A stretch of DNA of 64,000 bases. Origin: Spirochaetota bacterium (GTDB taxonomy: Bacteria; Spirochaetota; UBA4802; UB4802). The translations under genes and the position numbers were made by a program. The stretch is from positions 1 to 64,000 of the forward strand of contig JBFLZD010000004.1 of NCBI GenBank assembly GCA_040756435.1, in the 5' to 3' direction. How positions within the stretch are numbered: position 1 is the stretch's first letter; every line of letters starts with the position of its first letter. The notes under the pieces were generated by a model. The model saw nothing but the letters and a program-made list of their open reading frames with translations, did not search any database and was not told where the DNA came from. This document shows positions 36,897-46,106 of this stretch, piece by piece.

Positions 36897-37097
36897 TTAT
36901 TTGATATTGTATTTCTTCTTAAATTTTTCTACACGTCCAGTTGTGTCTACAATCTTCTGCTTTTTGGTATAAAACGGATGACAGTTTGAACATATTTCAA
37001 CATGAAGATCTTTTACCGTTGAACGTGTTGGTATTTCATTACCGCATGCGCACTTTATCACAGTATCGTAATATTCAGGATGTATTCCCTTTTTCAT
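36897..37097 (-). CDS. rpmE: 50S ribosomal protein L31
   Basis: A 66-residue zinc-binding L31 with '[12 protein letters not shown]' and '[15 protein letters not shown]', the Cys pattern of the zinc-containing form. The C-terminal '[14 protein letters not shown]' is family-typical. It follows rho by 39 bp on the same strand, an arrangement known in many bacteria, and has its own AAGGAGAT-like ribosome-binding site. Confidence 0.96.
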   Translation of the reverse strand: MKKGIHPEYYDTVIKCACGNEIPTRSTVKDLHVEICSNCHPFYTKKQKIVDTTGRVEKFKKKYNIK

Positions 37098-37136
37098 AAC
37101 TATCTCCTTATCCTTATAGAAATAAATATATCACAA

Positions 37137-38498
37137 TTATCCCTGCATTGCTTTGAAAAATGCCCTGTTATTCTTTGTGCCGCGCATTTTTTCAATTAAA
37201 AATTCCATTGCCTCAGTTGAACTCATTGAGGAAAGGACTTTTCGCAAAATCCATATCTTGTTGAGTTCTTCGGCATCAACCAGAAGCTCTTCTTTTCGGG
37301 TGCCGGACTTGTTGATATCAATTGCGGGGAATATTCTTCTATCGGCTAATTTTCTGTCAAGTACGATTTCACAATTTCCAGTGCCTTTGAACTCTTCAAA
37401 GATAACCTCATCCATGCGGCTTCCTGTTTCAATGAGAGCGGTTGCTATAATGGTCAGGCTGCCACCACCTTCAATGTTACGGGCTGCCCCAAAGAAACGT
37501 TTTGGTTTATGCAATGCGTTTGAGTCAACACCACCAGATAAAATCTTACCGCTTGTTGGCACCACCTGGTTATATGCGCGTGCCAGACGGGTGATTGAAT
37601 CAAGAAGTATAACCACATCTTTTTTATGCTCAACAAGCCTTTTTGCTTTTTCAAGTACCATCTCACTTACCTGAACGTGGCGAGAAGCAGGTTCATCAAA
37701 TGTTGATGAAATAACCTCACCCTTAACCGAACGCTCCATGTCGGTTACTTCTTCAGGCCGCTCATCAATGAGCAATACTATCAGTATAATATCAGGATGA
37801 TTTGTGGTGATAGCATTTGCTATCTTCTGTAAGATTATGGTTTTACCGGTACGGGGAGGAGCAACAATCAATGCACGCTGTCCCATACCAATGGGAGCAA
37901 TAATATTAAGAATGCGCATATCTATTTCATCAGGTGATGTTTCTAAGTTTATGCGTGTTTCAGGATACAGTGGTGTGAGGTTATCAAATAATACACGGTT
38001 TTGCAACTTTTCAGGGTTTTCGTAATTGACTGCTTCAATACGGAGCAGAGCAAAAAAGCGTTCATTATCCTTGGGTGGCCTAATTTGACCTGCAACAGTA
38101 TCTCCTGTTCGTAAGCCAAAAAGCCGTATCTGTGAAGGTGATACATAGATATCGTCAGGGCCGGGCAGGTAGCTGTAGTTAGGTGAACGCAGGAAACCGT
38201 ATCCATCGTTAAGTACTTCCAGTACACCGCTTGAGAAGATTAAACCGCTGCGTTCAGTTTGAGCTTTTAATATTTCAAATATAAGGTCTTGTTTTTTTAG
38301 TCCTGAAACTCCCTCAATTCCCATGGAACGGGCAATTTCCATAAGGGAGCTGATAGTTTTTGATTTAAGTTCAGCTAAATCCAAACGGCCTTCCTGAATG
38401 GTCCCGTTGCCTTTTTTTGCATAATCTCCATTTCCGTTCCCGTTTTTTCTGTTATTATTGTTGTTCTTTTCAACGGTTTCATTTGATACTTTTGTCAT
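37137..38498 (-). CDS. rho: Transcription termination factor Rho
   Basis: An RNA-dependent ATPase helicase that ends transcription. The 453-residue protein has an Asn/Gly-rich N-terminal extension (~35 residues), a Rho N-terminal domain, an RNA-binding cold-shock-like domain ('[20 protein letters not shown]'), Walker A 'PPRTGKT', '[13 protein letters not shown]' and the Q-loop/R-loop region '[11 protein letters not shown]'. Length and motifs are complete. Confidence 0.97.
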   Translation of the reverse strand: MTKVSNETVEKNNNNNRKNGNGNGDYAKKGNGTIQEGRLDLAELKSKTISSLMEIARSMGIEGVSGLKKQDLIFEILKAQTERSGLIFSSGVLEVLNDGYGFLRSPNYSYLPGPDDIYVSPSQIRLFGLRTGDTVAGQIRPPKDNERFFALLRIEAVNYENPEKLQNRVLFDNLTPLYPETRINLETSPDEIDMRILNIIAPIGMGQRALIVAPPRTGKTIILQKIANAITTNHPDIILIVLLIDERPEEVTDMERSVKGEVISSTFDEPASRHVQVSEMVLEKAKRLVEHKKDVVILLDSITRLARAYNQVVPTSGKILSGGVDSNALHKPKRFFGAARNIEGGGSLTIIATALIETGSRMDEVIFEEFKGTGNCEIVLDRKLADRRIFPAIDINKSGTRKEELLVDAEELNKIWILRKVLSSMSSTEAMEFLIEKMRGTKNNRAFFKAMQG

Positions 38499-39005
38499 AA
38501 CACACCTTTAGAATATTTAAGTTTGGAATTTATTTTAAAAAAGCTTCTTTAAAAACAAGAATTGTCTTTGCTATACAATAATTGATTAAATCGTATGGAT
38601 TGTGTAAAATTTACACGAAAATGAATATCAATGGTTTAAAATAACAAATAACTTTATGTTAACGATATTGTACAGTTCCTTATTACTTTATTAAGAGGAT
38701 TTTTCCATGATGATTTGTTTTTGCTGTAATTATTTAATACATATATCATAATCTAAAAAATGTTATTTAACAAACTCTTTCAGCAGGAAGGCAACTCGTT
38801 TAACATATGTTCTTTTCATAAAATATACTATAAAAAATCATGTATGTCACAAAAAAATACTATCTTTTCTTTATTTTTTACAAGAGTACATCATACTCAT
38901 ATTTCGTCAAGAAAAAATGTAAAAATAATATAATTCAACATATACTTTCGTGGCGTGACTGCAACACTATTAAAAATGTGTAAATATAAAACAATATACA
39001 ATTAC
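38499..39005. other. Intergenic region upstream of rho with one operator candidate
   Basis: About 500 bp of A/T-rich DNA with no open frame I trust. The only structured item is TGTGTAAAATTTACACG (38601-38617), about 100 bp upstream of the rho start, related to the palindromes at 36667 and 36698. It may regulate rho, which in other bacteria is autoregulated. Confidence 0.4.
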
Positions 39006-39024
39006 ATCATCTTCCAAAGATGAT
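39006..39024 (-). terminator. Hairpin downstream of the aminotransferase operon
   Basis: ATCATCTT (39006-39013) pairs with AAGATGAT (39017-39024). On the minus strand it follows the stop of the second aminotransferase. The following bases are only moderately T-rich, so termination may be weak. Confidence 0.45.
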
Positions 39025-39049
39025 TGCTGTACATTATCAGATTGTACTG

Positions 39050-40204
39050 TTATAGAGTTTTTATAACTTTCACTATCCCTTTTACAATTTGCAACGCTAT
39101 TGATTCGGTTATTGTTAATGCCGGTCGTATAATGATTGTATCGCGGGCTACTTTTCCGGTTGTTGTAAAAATTCCTTCTTTCATAAGTTTTGTAACAGCT
39201 TTCTGTGCCACCTGGCTACTGCGCAATGTAACAGCAATAGCAAGTCCCATTCCGTGAACCGATAGGATTTTTCCCGGATATTGTTTTTGCAAGGCAGTAA
39301 GTTCTACCAGAAGCTTTTGACCAATATTGCCAGCATTTTCCCATGGTTTTGTTTTTTCGTATAACTCAAGTGCTTCATAGGCAACCCTGCATCCTAAATC
39401 ATGTCCGCCAAACGTTGAAAGATGGATAAGTGGATGCTGATTCATAAACTTCTGAACTTTCTTTGTAAATGCTGTTGCTGCAATGGGGAATATGCCAGCA
39501 CCCAGTGCTTCACCAATAACCAGAATATCAGGTTCAACACCATAATGTTCAAAGGCAAATTTTTTACCGGTGCGGCCCATACCGGTTTGTGTTTCATCAA
39601 GTATCATGAGTGCGCCTGTTTTGTTGCACACGGTACGCATAATCTTAAAAAAGCCTTCACTGGCACTGCGGCATGCATTTTCTACCTGTATTGTCTCGGT
39701 GATAACGGCGGCGGTTTTTGTTGTTATTCTTTCTTCCAGTGCCTGTATGTTGCCAAACGGGATAGTGGCAATATCAGGTATCTGTCCAAAGGTTTTCTTT
39801 TTATCGCCATCCGACAGTGAAACAGAAAAACCAGTTTCACCGTAATAGGCACCATCCACAGTTACAAGCTGTGTACGTCCAGTAAACCCACGAGCCAGTT
39901 TACAGGCAAAATCCATGGCCTCACCACGGCCTGCTGAAAAGAATACACCGTTGAGTTTGGCTGGAATAAATGAAATAAGCTTTGCAGCTAAAAGCGCCTT
40001 TTCCTGTGATATTAACACAAAATTGCCCTGATCGCTTTTATCTGCCTGCTCCTGTAATGTGTTCGATAGTTCCCGAACATGTCGACCCAGGTTGAACATA
40101 CCCGCACCACAGTAGCAGTCAATATAACGCTTGCCTTTTATATCATAGAAAAAGTCATTATTGCGTTTTCCTTCAACAATTGTATATAATGATTGCAAAT
40201 CCAT
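39050..40204 (-). CDS. Class III aminotransferase paralogue lacking the PLP lysine
   Basis: A 384-residue member of the class III aminotransferase fold. The 'LMILDETQTGMGRTGKKFAF' segment keeps the PLP-ring aspartate (D203). Where active enzymes have 'tlaKalggG' this protein reads 'VIGEALGAG', with Glu232 in place of the Schiff-base lysine; the codon is GAA in the genomic DNA. The protein is therefore unlikely to be a normal transaminase on its own. It starts 1 bp after the stop of the intact paralogue upstream, so the pair may form a heteromer. The reading frame is complete with no sign of decay. Confidence 0.8.
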   Translation of the reverse strand: MDLQSLYTIVEGKRNNDFFYDIKGKRYIDCYCGAGMFNLGRHVRELSNTLQEQADKSDQGNFVLISQEKALLAAKLISFIPAKLNGVFFSAGRGEAMDFACKLARGFTGRTQLVTVDGAYYGETGFSVSLSDGDKKKTFGQIPDIATIPFGNIQALEERITTKTAAVITETIQVENACRSASEGFFKIMRTVCNKTGALMILDETQTGMGRTGKKFAFEHYGVEPDILVIGEALGAGIFPIAATAFTKKVQKFMNQHPLIHLSTFGGHDLGCRVAYEALELYEKTKPWENAGNIGQKLLVELTALQKQYPGKILSVHGMGLAIAVTLRSSQVAQKAVTKLMKEGIFTTTGKVARDTIIIRPALTITESIALQIVKGIVKVIKTL

Positions 40205-40205
40205 G

Positions 40206-41618
40206 TTATGCCTCCTTACTGTAATTTCTTTTTGTTATACCTAAGATATCCTCAAAGTAGCGTATACTATCAAACACAGCTATCTGCACATGGATATCAT
40301 CTAACAGTTTTTTAAGCAAAGGAATCTTTGATAATGGTTTGGTAAGTGGCATGTACATTCTCATGGTAACTATCGCTTTGCGTATAATATGTAACATCTT
40401 TTTTACTTCCTCTTCATTTATGGTGATGGGAACCATGAAGCGCATTACCTGCGGTTGATTGCCTGAGTATACGGCAAAGATGCCATGCCGTGCCAGTGAA
40501 TCGGCCATAAGTGCCCCCATGTATTCATGAGTATATTCAACGCCAATCATAAGGCCCCTGCCACGAATTTCTTTTATGATGTCAGGATTTTCATGCTGAA
40601 TGGAAAGCAGTCCTTCCATAATAATTTTACCCATTGATGCTGCGTTTTCCCACAGGCGGTTTTTAACAACATAGTCAATCACTGCAATACCAACAGCACA
40701 CCCAATATCACTTCCGCCGGTTATTGACTGGTGAAATTCCGGATTGCTTTTGACATACTGTGTAAGAAGCGGAATGTTGCGATACATTACCACAGCATTA
40801 GGAAAAAGCCCGCCGCTAATTGATTTGGCAAGCGTCATGATATCGGGTACCACGCCACTATGCTGGCTTGCAAACATCCTGCCGGTACGCCCAAAACCTG
40901 TTTGAATTTCATCAAAGATGAGCATGATGCCAAAATGGTTGCATATAGTTCGTAAGCCTTTCAAATAATAATCATCACCCACAAAGATACCACCTTCACC
41001 CTGAACGGGTTCAAGGATAATAGCAGCAGTATCAATACCAGCAACCTGTTTGACCTGCTCTAAGTCACCAAACTGGACAAAGACAAAATTGGGCTCTAAT
41101 GGTTCAAAAAGGTGGCGATAGTAATCTTTACCATTGGCTGACAGTGAATATCCGGTATGGCCATGATATGCTTTTTTCATTGCAATGATTTTCTTTCTTC
41201 CCGTTGCACCACGAGCTAACTTTATTGCACAATCGATTGCATCACCTCCACCAGAAGCAAAAATAACCTGATTGCAATCGCCTGGAGCAATTGAAGCTAA
41301 TTTTTTTATAAATTCTTTTTTAACGTTTGATGGTAAAAGGTTTGTGCCAATATCATATATTTGGAGTGCTTCCCGTAATGCTTTGATAATCTCAGGATTT
41401 CCTCTTCCCACATTGAAGCAGCCGGCTGATGTGAAGCAGTCAATGATCTTTCGCCCAAATAGTCCGTCAGTAAAACCAATACCTTTACGGCGAGTTTCAA
41501 TAAAATCTAAATGTGCCGCACGCATTGTTTTGGTTTGCCCTTTAGAAATGTGCCGTGAAAATAGGGAAAAGATGAGTTTTTTATCATTATCGGTGAGAGT
41601 ATCTTTCCATAAAGCCAT
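40206..41618 (-). CDS. Class III PLP-dependent aminotransferase
   Basis: A 470-residue aminotransferase with the full set of class III features: 'FASGGGDAIDCAIKLARG', 'YHGHTGYS', 'LEPVQGEGGIF', 'IFDEIQTGFGRTG' (D236) and the Schiff-base lysine K265 in 'TLAKSISGG'. Relatives use omega-amino acids, ornithine, acetylornithine or 4-aminobutyrate; the substrate cannot be fixed here. It is divergent from a TetR regulator, with a TetR-type operator (41641-41657) just before its start. Confidence 0.88.
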   Translation of the reverse strand: MALWKDTLTDNDKKLIFSLFSRHISKGQTKTMRAAHLDFIETRRKGIGFTDGLFGRKIIDCFTSAGCFNVGRGNPEIIKALREALQIYDIGTNLLPSNVKKEFIKKLASIAPGDCNQVIFASGGGDAIDCAIKLARGATGRKKIIAMKKAYHGHTGYSLSANGKDYYRHLFEPLEPNFVFVQFGDLEQVKQVAGIDTAAIILEPVQGEGGIFVGDDYYLKGLRTICNHFGIMLIFDEIQTGFGRTGRMFASQHSGVVPDIMTLAKSISGGLFPNAVVMYRNIPLLTQYVKSNPEFHQSITGGSDIGCAVGIAVIDYVVKNRLWENAASMGKIIMEGLLSIQHENPDIIKEIRGRGLMIGVEYTHEYMGALMADSLARHGIFAVYSGNQPQVMRFMVPITINEEEVKKMLHIIRKAIVTMRMYMPLTKPLSKIPLLKKLLDDIHVQIAVFDSIRYFEDILGITKRNYSKEA

Positions 41619-41640
41619 ACGAACCTCCTTGTAATATATA

Positions 41641-41657
41641 TTAGTTGGTTGACTAAC
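41641..41657. promoter_or_regulatory. TetR-type operator candidate
   Basis: TTAGTTGGTTGACTAAC contains the inverted half-sites TTAGT and ACTAA around a 6-bp centre, 23 bp upstream of the aminotransferase start and 130 bp from the tetR start. Position and symmetry fit repression of the aminotransferase operon by the adjacent regulator. Confidence 0.5.
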
Positions 41658-41785
41658 ATAAAATATTTATTTTGTCAATAAATTAATATTGACTCACTGA
41701 AAATTTCTAAAACAATAGTATACTGATAAAAACGTGTACACTCTATGATAGTAACTAAAAAATATGACATGGGAATCATGGTATA

Positions 41786-42388
41786 ATGGGCAGACGCATT
41801 TTAAAAGACACACGCAGAGAAGAGATAGCACAGGCGTTATATCGCTGCCTGCTTAAAAAGCCGTTTGCACGAACAACAATAAAGGATATAGCACACGAAG
41901 CCAAACTTAACCACGGGATGCTGCATTACTATTTTAAAAATAAAGAAGAGATATTGCTGTATTTTTTAGATTGGATTGTTGCCTTGCATTTAGATGATTT
42001 CAAAAAATGGGCACAAAAGCAAAAACTTGGAGCACGAAATTTCAATGAAGCGCTGTCACTGGCGCTTGATTATGCAAAGAATAAAATTACATTGAATGAA
42101 GAATTGGCAAAAATATTCATTGAAGTGTGGGAAATAGCCCTGTATCATAAAAAAGTGCGTATCAAACTACAGTATGTATATAAAGAGTGGATTGAGCAAC
42201 TTGTTGCTATCATAGGGAAAGAAACAACTAAAAAAAATGCAACAACGCTCTCAGTTGCAACCATAGCTTTTCTTGAAGGCATTTCTTTGTTTCATATAAT
42301 GCTGTCCGATATATATCCCGTTAAGGATATACTGAACTCATTTGAAAAGAAGATTGAAGGGGTAATAAACAACAGAAACATACAGTAG
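41786..42388 (+). CDS. TetR family transcriptional regulator
   Basis: A 200-residue regulator with an N-terminal helix-turn-helix ('TTIKDIAHEAKLNHGMLHYYF', residues ~29-50) typical of TetR proteins and a helical ligand-binding domain. It is divergent from the two aminotransferases and probably controls them; the inducer is unknown. The stop is followed by a hairpin. The start ATG has only a weak upstream GGGAAT. Confidence 0.88.
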   Translation: MGRRILKDTRREEIAQALYRCLLKKPFARTTIKDIAHEAKLNHGMLHYYFKNKEEILLYFLDWIVALHLDDFKKWAQKQKLGARNFNEALSLALDYAKNKITLNEELAKIFIEVWEIALYHKKVRIKLQYVYKEWIEQLVAIIGKETTKKNATTLSVATIAFLEGISLFHIMLSDIYPVKDILNSFEKKIEGVINNRNIQ

Positions 42389-42390
42389 TG

Positions 42391-42416
42391 GTGGCAAATG
42401 TTTCTTGCCACAAAGT
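42391..42416 (+). terminator. Terminator between tetR and the deacetylase gene
   Basis: GTGGCAA (42391-42397) pairs with TTGCCAC (42405-42411), followed by AAAGTTTTG. The two flanking genes converge on it. Confidence 0.55.
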
Positions 42417-42425
42417 TTTGTAGTG

Positions 42426-43430
42426 TTAAAGCTTAACCTGTTTTTTGTGTACCGAAGCTGTTTGCAAGCTATTTGCATATGCAGCCGTCAATGATACAAT
42501 ATTCGTTATATTGATTGCCCCTCTTCGGGCAAGTTGTAATAAAATTTGAGTACCTTTCTTTTCATTGCCATTGAGATGTACTAACATAATACTGCCAGCC
42601 ACAGGCTTTTTGCCCTTTGCAAGCCATGCATCTGAACCTAACGGAATAAGCCCGTATCCCATTACCTTTTCATATATTGTTTGGTTGGAGATAAGTCCCG
42701 GAAATCTAAAAAATACAGAAGGGATAATATCGTGTTCCAGCATGCAGATCTCGTTCTGGAAAACTTCGCGTGCCACACTGGTATCTTCTTTCAGCATAAA
42801 GTTTTTCCGCAGCGGAAGTTTTCGCGAATAAAAATGAGTAAAGCTGTGATTTGCCCAGGTGATGTCAAGCTTATGATCTGAAGCTAAACTTTGTAACCAC
42901 CTAAGATCTTCTGGATGGGTGAGTATCCATTTTCCGCTGATACATATTGTAACGGGTAAAGGGGAAATTTTGTTCAGAGCAATCAGCTGTTCAATGAACT
43001 CAGCATCAATGGAGCGTTTTGATGGACACAGGTCAAAGCTTAAAATCATCCCCTGTGTATCAACATGGGTTATGCCTGCGTTAAACATACGTTTAGATTT
43101 TTGCAATGCTTTTTGATACAATTGTGCATATGGTGTATCAGCACATTGTTGAATAATAGTGTGAAAAGAATTTTGCTGTATGATGCCTTTAGGGTTTTTA
43201 AGTATGCCCGTGCGCAATGTATATGGATGTATATACAGGTAAGCCTGTATGGAATTATATTTAAATCTTCGTATAATTATATAACGGGTAGTTTTGTTTT
43301 GCAATTCAGTATAGAGAGCATAATACGGCATATATGCACTAATTTTGGGATATGATTGTTCGATAGTTACCGGAAAGATAATTATTGCCAGCATACAATA
43401 CATGCTATGTTTATAAAGCCATTGTTTCAT
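42426..43430 (-). CDS. Polysaccharide deacetylase-like protein, exported
   Basis: A 334-residue NodB-homology protein with an N-terminal hydrophobic signal/anchor (about 8-24). The catalytic motifs are altered but recognisable: motif 1 is 'LSFDLCPS' (normally tFDDGP), motif 2 'HSFTHFYS' keeps the HxxxH metal ligands, and motif 3 is 'FFRFPG'. The second Asp of motif 1 is Leu, so metal binding may differ. It probably acts on a cell-envelope or secreted polysaccharide. Confidence 0.7.
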   Translation of the reverse strand: MKQWLYKHSMYCMLAIIIFPVTIEQSYPKISAYMPYYALYTELQNKTTRYIIIRRFKYNSIQAYLYIHPYTLRTGILKNPKGIIQQNSFHTIIQQCADTPYAQLYQKALQKSKRMFNAGITHVDTQGMILSFDLCPSKRSIDAEFIEQLIALNKISPLPVTICISGKWILTHPEDLRWLQSLASDHKLDITWANHSFTHFYSRKLPLRKNFMLKEDTSVAREVFQNEICMLEHDIIPSVFFRFPGLISNQTIYEKVMGYGLIPLGSDAWLAKGKKPVAGSIMLVHLNGNEKKGTQILLQLARRGAINITNIVSLTAAYANSLQTASVHKKQVKL

Positions 43431-43616
43431 TGCAAAACCTTACAGTATGTGCGATAGTTACCAAAATCAAACTTCTTTCTATGAAAGGAAGTGAATGGCC
43501 AAAACCTGTGTAAAAGTCAATTAAATAATTTTTTAAAACTCTTTTCACAGGTGCTCACTTTTTGCTCCTAAAAAAATCTCAATATTTTTTCATTCATAGT
43601 CAGATTTTTTAAAAAT

Positions 43617-44492
43617 TCAATTGAATATTTTTGCATAGCCGTTTGATAAAACGCGCCCCTGGTTGCCGTGGACCTCAAAAAAGAGGTTAGCACCACTTCC
43701 ATAATCTTCCCGGTGTAAAAGCAGTACACGGATGTCTGCTGGTGGAATCACCATGCCAGTAAATCTACAGGAAAGTTCCTTCAAGAGTTGTGGATTGCCC
43801 GCAGCTTCATTATTGGTAAGTTCACGTGCAGCAAATGCAAGCGTAGCTGTGCCCTGGAGGATGATATCTGGCAGCCCAACCATTCGAGCAAAGCCAACAG
43901 ACGTGTGGATTGGGAAGTGGATGTTGGTGCACCCATCATAGATGAATGGTTGCATACGGTCAATGTGTATAACTTTCTCCCATTGTGCACTTGCTACACC
44001 ACTAAATGGTGGCACCAGGGGTAAATCTTCTTTTCCACGGGAATTGCCTATACACTCCACACCGCGCATCATGCCACCAATATGCTCGGTGAAGACAGCC
44101 TTACCATCCTGATCTATGGCATCAAAGCGGATAACCACTACAGTACCCGCTCGATGCGGCATTATGGCTGCAATGCGCCCCTTTATGGTAAGTCTATCAC
44201 CGGCACGTATTGGCCTGTGGAAGATAAGGTGCTCGGTATAATGAACCTGGGTCTTGATGATATCAACAGGAAAGTTTTTGTCTTCAATGTACTCCCATAT
44301 ACGCTCGGAGATTGGCCATGTTAGCGCTACTGCAAACATGGGCGGCGCAATAACAGTTTTCCCCCCATCATCATCAAAATATACAGGATTGGCATCATTG
44401 ACTGCTGCAGCATAATTCATTGTTGCACGCCAGGTAACGGTTGTGGTGTAATCCTTAAGCGGTGTTCCCACAAACGATGAATCAATTTTCAT
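43617..44492 (-). CDS. MaoC-like double hot-dog dehydratase/hydratase
   Basis: A 291-residue protein made of two hot-dog domains. The N-terminal half starts 'KIDSSFVGTPLKDYTTTVTW' and resembles the FAS1-type/MaoC N domain ('YAAAVNDANPVYFDDD'); the C-terminal half has 'HFPIHTSVGFARMVGLPDII'-like hydratase features. Such proteins hydrate enoyl thioesters. The start at 44492 is chosen because AGGGAG lies 7 bp upstream. A longer open frame to 44726 runs through a repeat element and is not believable coding sequence. There is no obvious promoter between gene and repeat. Confidence 0.75.
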   Translation of the reverse strand: MKIDSSFVGTPLKDYTTTVTWRATMNYAAAVNDANPVYFDDDGGKTVIAPPMFAVALTWPISERIWEYIEDKNFPVDIIKTQVHYTEHLIFHRPIRAGDRLTIKGRIAAIMPHRAGTVVVIRFDAIDQDGKAVFTEHIGGMMRGVECIGNSRGKEDLPLVPPFSGVASAQWEKVIHIDRMQPFIYDGCTNIHFPIHTSVGFARMVGLPDIILQGTATLAFAARELTNNEAAGNPQLLKELSCRFTGMVIPPADIRVLLLHREDYGSGANLFFEVHGNQGRVLSNGYAKIFN

Positions 44493-44510
44493 ATTCATTC
44501 TCCCTTGTGT

Positions 44511-44700
44511 GAGGTGTCTTAAAAGGTATCTCTTTGCAATGATTTTTTCCCTCCTGTCATTGCGAGGAGCCTCTTTGGCTACGAAGCAATCGCGTCTTTC
44601 ATTATTTGGGATTGCTTCACTTCGACAAGTGGTTGCTGAGCTCGTCGAAGCACTCAGTGCAAGCACTTCGTTCGCAATGACATCAGGGAGGTATGGAATA
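44511..44700. repeat. Interspersed MITE/REP-like element, copy 3 (inverse, one end truncated)
   Basis: The reverse complement of this stretch matches copy 1 closely ('ccatacctccctgatgtcattgcg', then 'gtgcttgcactgagtgcttcg', quoted in part) and ends 'aagacacctcac'. Its other end lacks the GGGTGTCCC terminus, so it is truncated. It lies 7 bp upstream of the MaoC-like gene's ribosome-binding site. From 44701 to 44992 I see no gene or clear signal. Confidence 0.75.
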
Positions 44701-44992
44701 TGCTGCCATCCATACTCCTGAAGCAACCGAAATTTTTTGTATAACCGTTGCTCACGTTCCTCAATGCAGGCAAATAGTGCTTATAGTAAATCCAATACTG
44801 CACCAGAAATCTCTTAGTGGAGTTTTCATAATTCATCGAGTTTTATGGGACATACTATATACCATGTCTATAAAAATTAATACCATTTTTTTTGTTTTTA
44901 AAAAATGCTGACTGGTTACAAAAAGGTTATTGACGTTTTTAATGCTTTCTTTATAAATAATATAATTCAATAAGATAATGAATTGAGAACTA

Positions 44993-45331
44993 ATGTACCA
45001 AATCAGTATTACAAAGGCCAATTTGAACGAGATTAGTGTTTCTTTTCATTATAATTCAACACATGTAGAAAGTGGAATAGATCTGAGATACATACAAAAG
45101 TTGTTGGGTCATAAAAGTACTAAGACAGCAGAGATATATACTCTTGTTAGCAATAGTGTTTTAGGTAAAATAAAAAATCCGTTGGATACGATATTAAATC
45201 CAGACGTAAAGATAAATGAGGTTCAGGCAAAAGAAGGTATAGACGACGTAAATGTAAGATATAATGACAAAATGGTAGGATACACGACAGTAATGTCGTA
45301 TATGAACACGTTATATGCAATTGCAGGCTAA
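44993..45331 (+). pseudogene. Remnant of a tyrosine recombinase/integrase C-terminus
   Basis: The frame contains 'ESGIDLRYIQKLLGHKSTKT' followed by 'AEIYTLVS' and 'GKIKNPLD', the end of the catalytic domain of tyrosine recombinases, with the last His and the nucleophilic Tyr. Just before it, the expected HxLRHSFATHLLE box reads 'FHYNSTHV', so the HxxR arginine is gone, and everything N-terminal is missing. It precedes four cassettes and points the same way. It may be a dead integron integrase, but the fragment is too short to tell IntI from XerC/D-type enzymes. Confidence 0.7.
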
Positions 45332-45353
45332 ATTGATATAAGGAACATCCATT

Positions 45354-45944
45354 ATGACAACAAAAATAACAAAGCTTAAAAACAATGAGTGGTATCAACT
45401 AAAAATTAGTCTTAATGATATTAAACCTTTAATATGGAGGAGATTCATTGTTGATTCACAAATTAAACTTCCTGATTTACATAAAGTGATTCAAACTGTA
45501 ATGGGTTGGACGAATTCTCATTTACATCAATTTATTAAAGATGGTAAATTTTATTCTGAACCCGACGAAGAATCATTCATTGAATGTATTGATTATAGAA
45601 AAATAAAATTAAATCAAATACTACAAAAAGAAAAACAATCATTTATATACGAATATGATTTTGGAGATGGTTGGGAACATAAAATTGTTTTAGAAAAAAT
45701 TATTAAGGGTAACATTTATAAGCATCCATTATGCATAGATGGTCAAAGGAGTTGTCCACCTGAAGATTGTGGTGGTCCGTATGGCTACCAAGATTTACTT
45801 AAAATTATTTCTAATCCAAATAATGACGAATATGATGAAATGATGGAATGGCTTGGTAACGATTTTGATCCTGAACACTTTGACATAGAGCTAATAAATG
45901 AGCGGTTGAAAAGAAAAAATTATGGTTTAATCACCTTTGACTGA
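45354..45944 (+). CDS. Plasmid pRiA4b ORF-3 family protein (cassette 1)
   Basis: A 196-residue protein with the family pattern 'LKISLNDIKPLIWRRF', 'DLHKVIQTVMGWTNSHLHQF', 'YEYDFGDGWEHKIVLE' and 'CPPEDCGGPYGYQDLL'. The family is widespread in mobile DNA and of unknown function. It is the first cassette: one gene on the + strand followed by an attC-like site. It is more A/T-rich than neighbouring housekeeping genes, consistent with transfer. Confidence 0.82.
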   Translation: MTTKITKLKNNEWYQLKISLNDIKPLIWRRFIVDSQIKLPDLHKVIQTVMGWTNSHLHQFIKDGKFYSEPDEESFIECIDYRKIKLNQILQKEKQSFIYEYDFGDGWEHKIVLEKIIKGNIYKHPLCIDGQRSCPPEDCGGPYGYQDLLKIISNPNNDEYDEMMEWLGNDFDPEHFDIELINERLKRKNYGLITFD

Positions 45945-45958
45945 GACCGCCTGCAACA

Positions 45959-46066
45959 GCCGATAACACGGGGTAAGCGATCGTTGCTATGCTCCTCGGG
46001 CTACGCCACATTTTCACCTCCGCTGCGCTACGGTAAAATGTCGCATACGCCGGGAACGTTAGCGGA
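45959..46066 (+). other. attC-like recombination site A
   Basis: Begins with CCGATAAC and ends with GTTAGCGG (46058-46065), complementary at 7 of 8 positions as expected for R'' and R'. Between them is an imperfect inverted repeat ('gccacattttcacc' against 'ggtaaaatgtcgc'), the stem that attC sites form as single strands. It lies directly after cassette gene 1. Confidence 0.65.
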
Positions 46067-46106
46067 AAGGTTTGAGCGAATAGGGAAAATTGTAGTGGTG
46101 ATTTAA

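Noticed and set aside
39050-40204. Second aminotransferase as a decaying pseudogene
   Set aside because: Full length, no frameshift or internal stop, good conservation of the other motifs and tight coupling to the active paralogue.
44654-44836. Small minus-strand frame next to the integrase remnant
   Set aside because: No family pattern, and it overlaps the repeat; I could not support it as a gene or as the missing integrase part.
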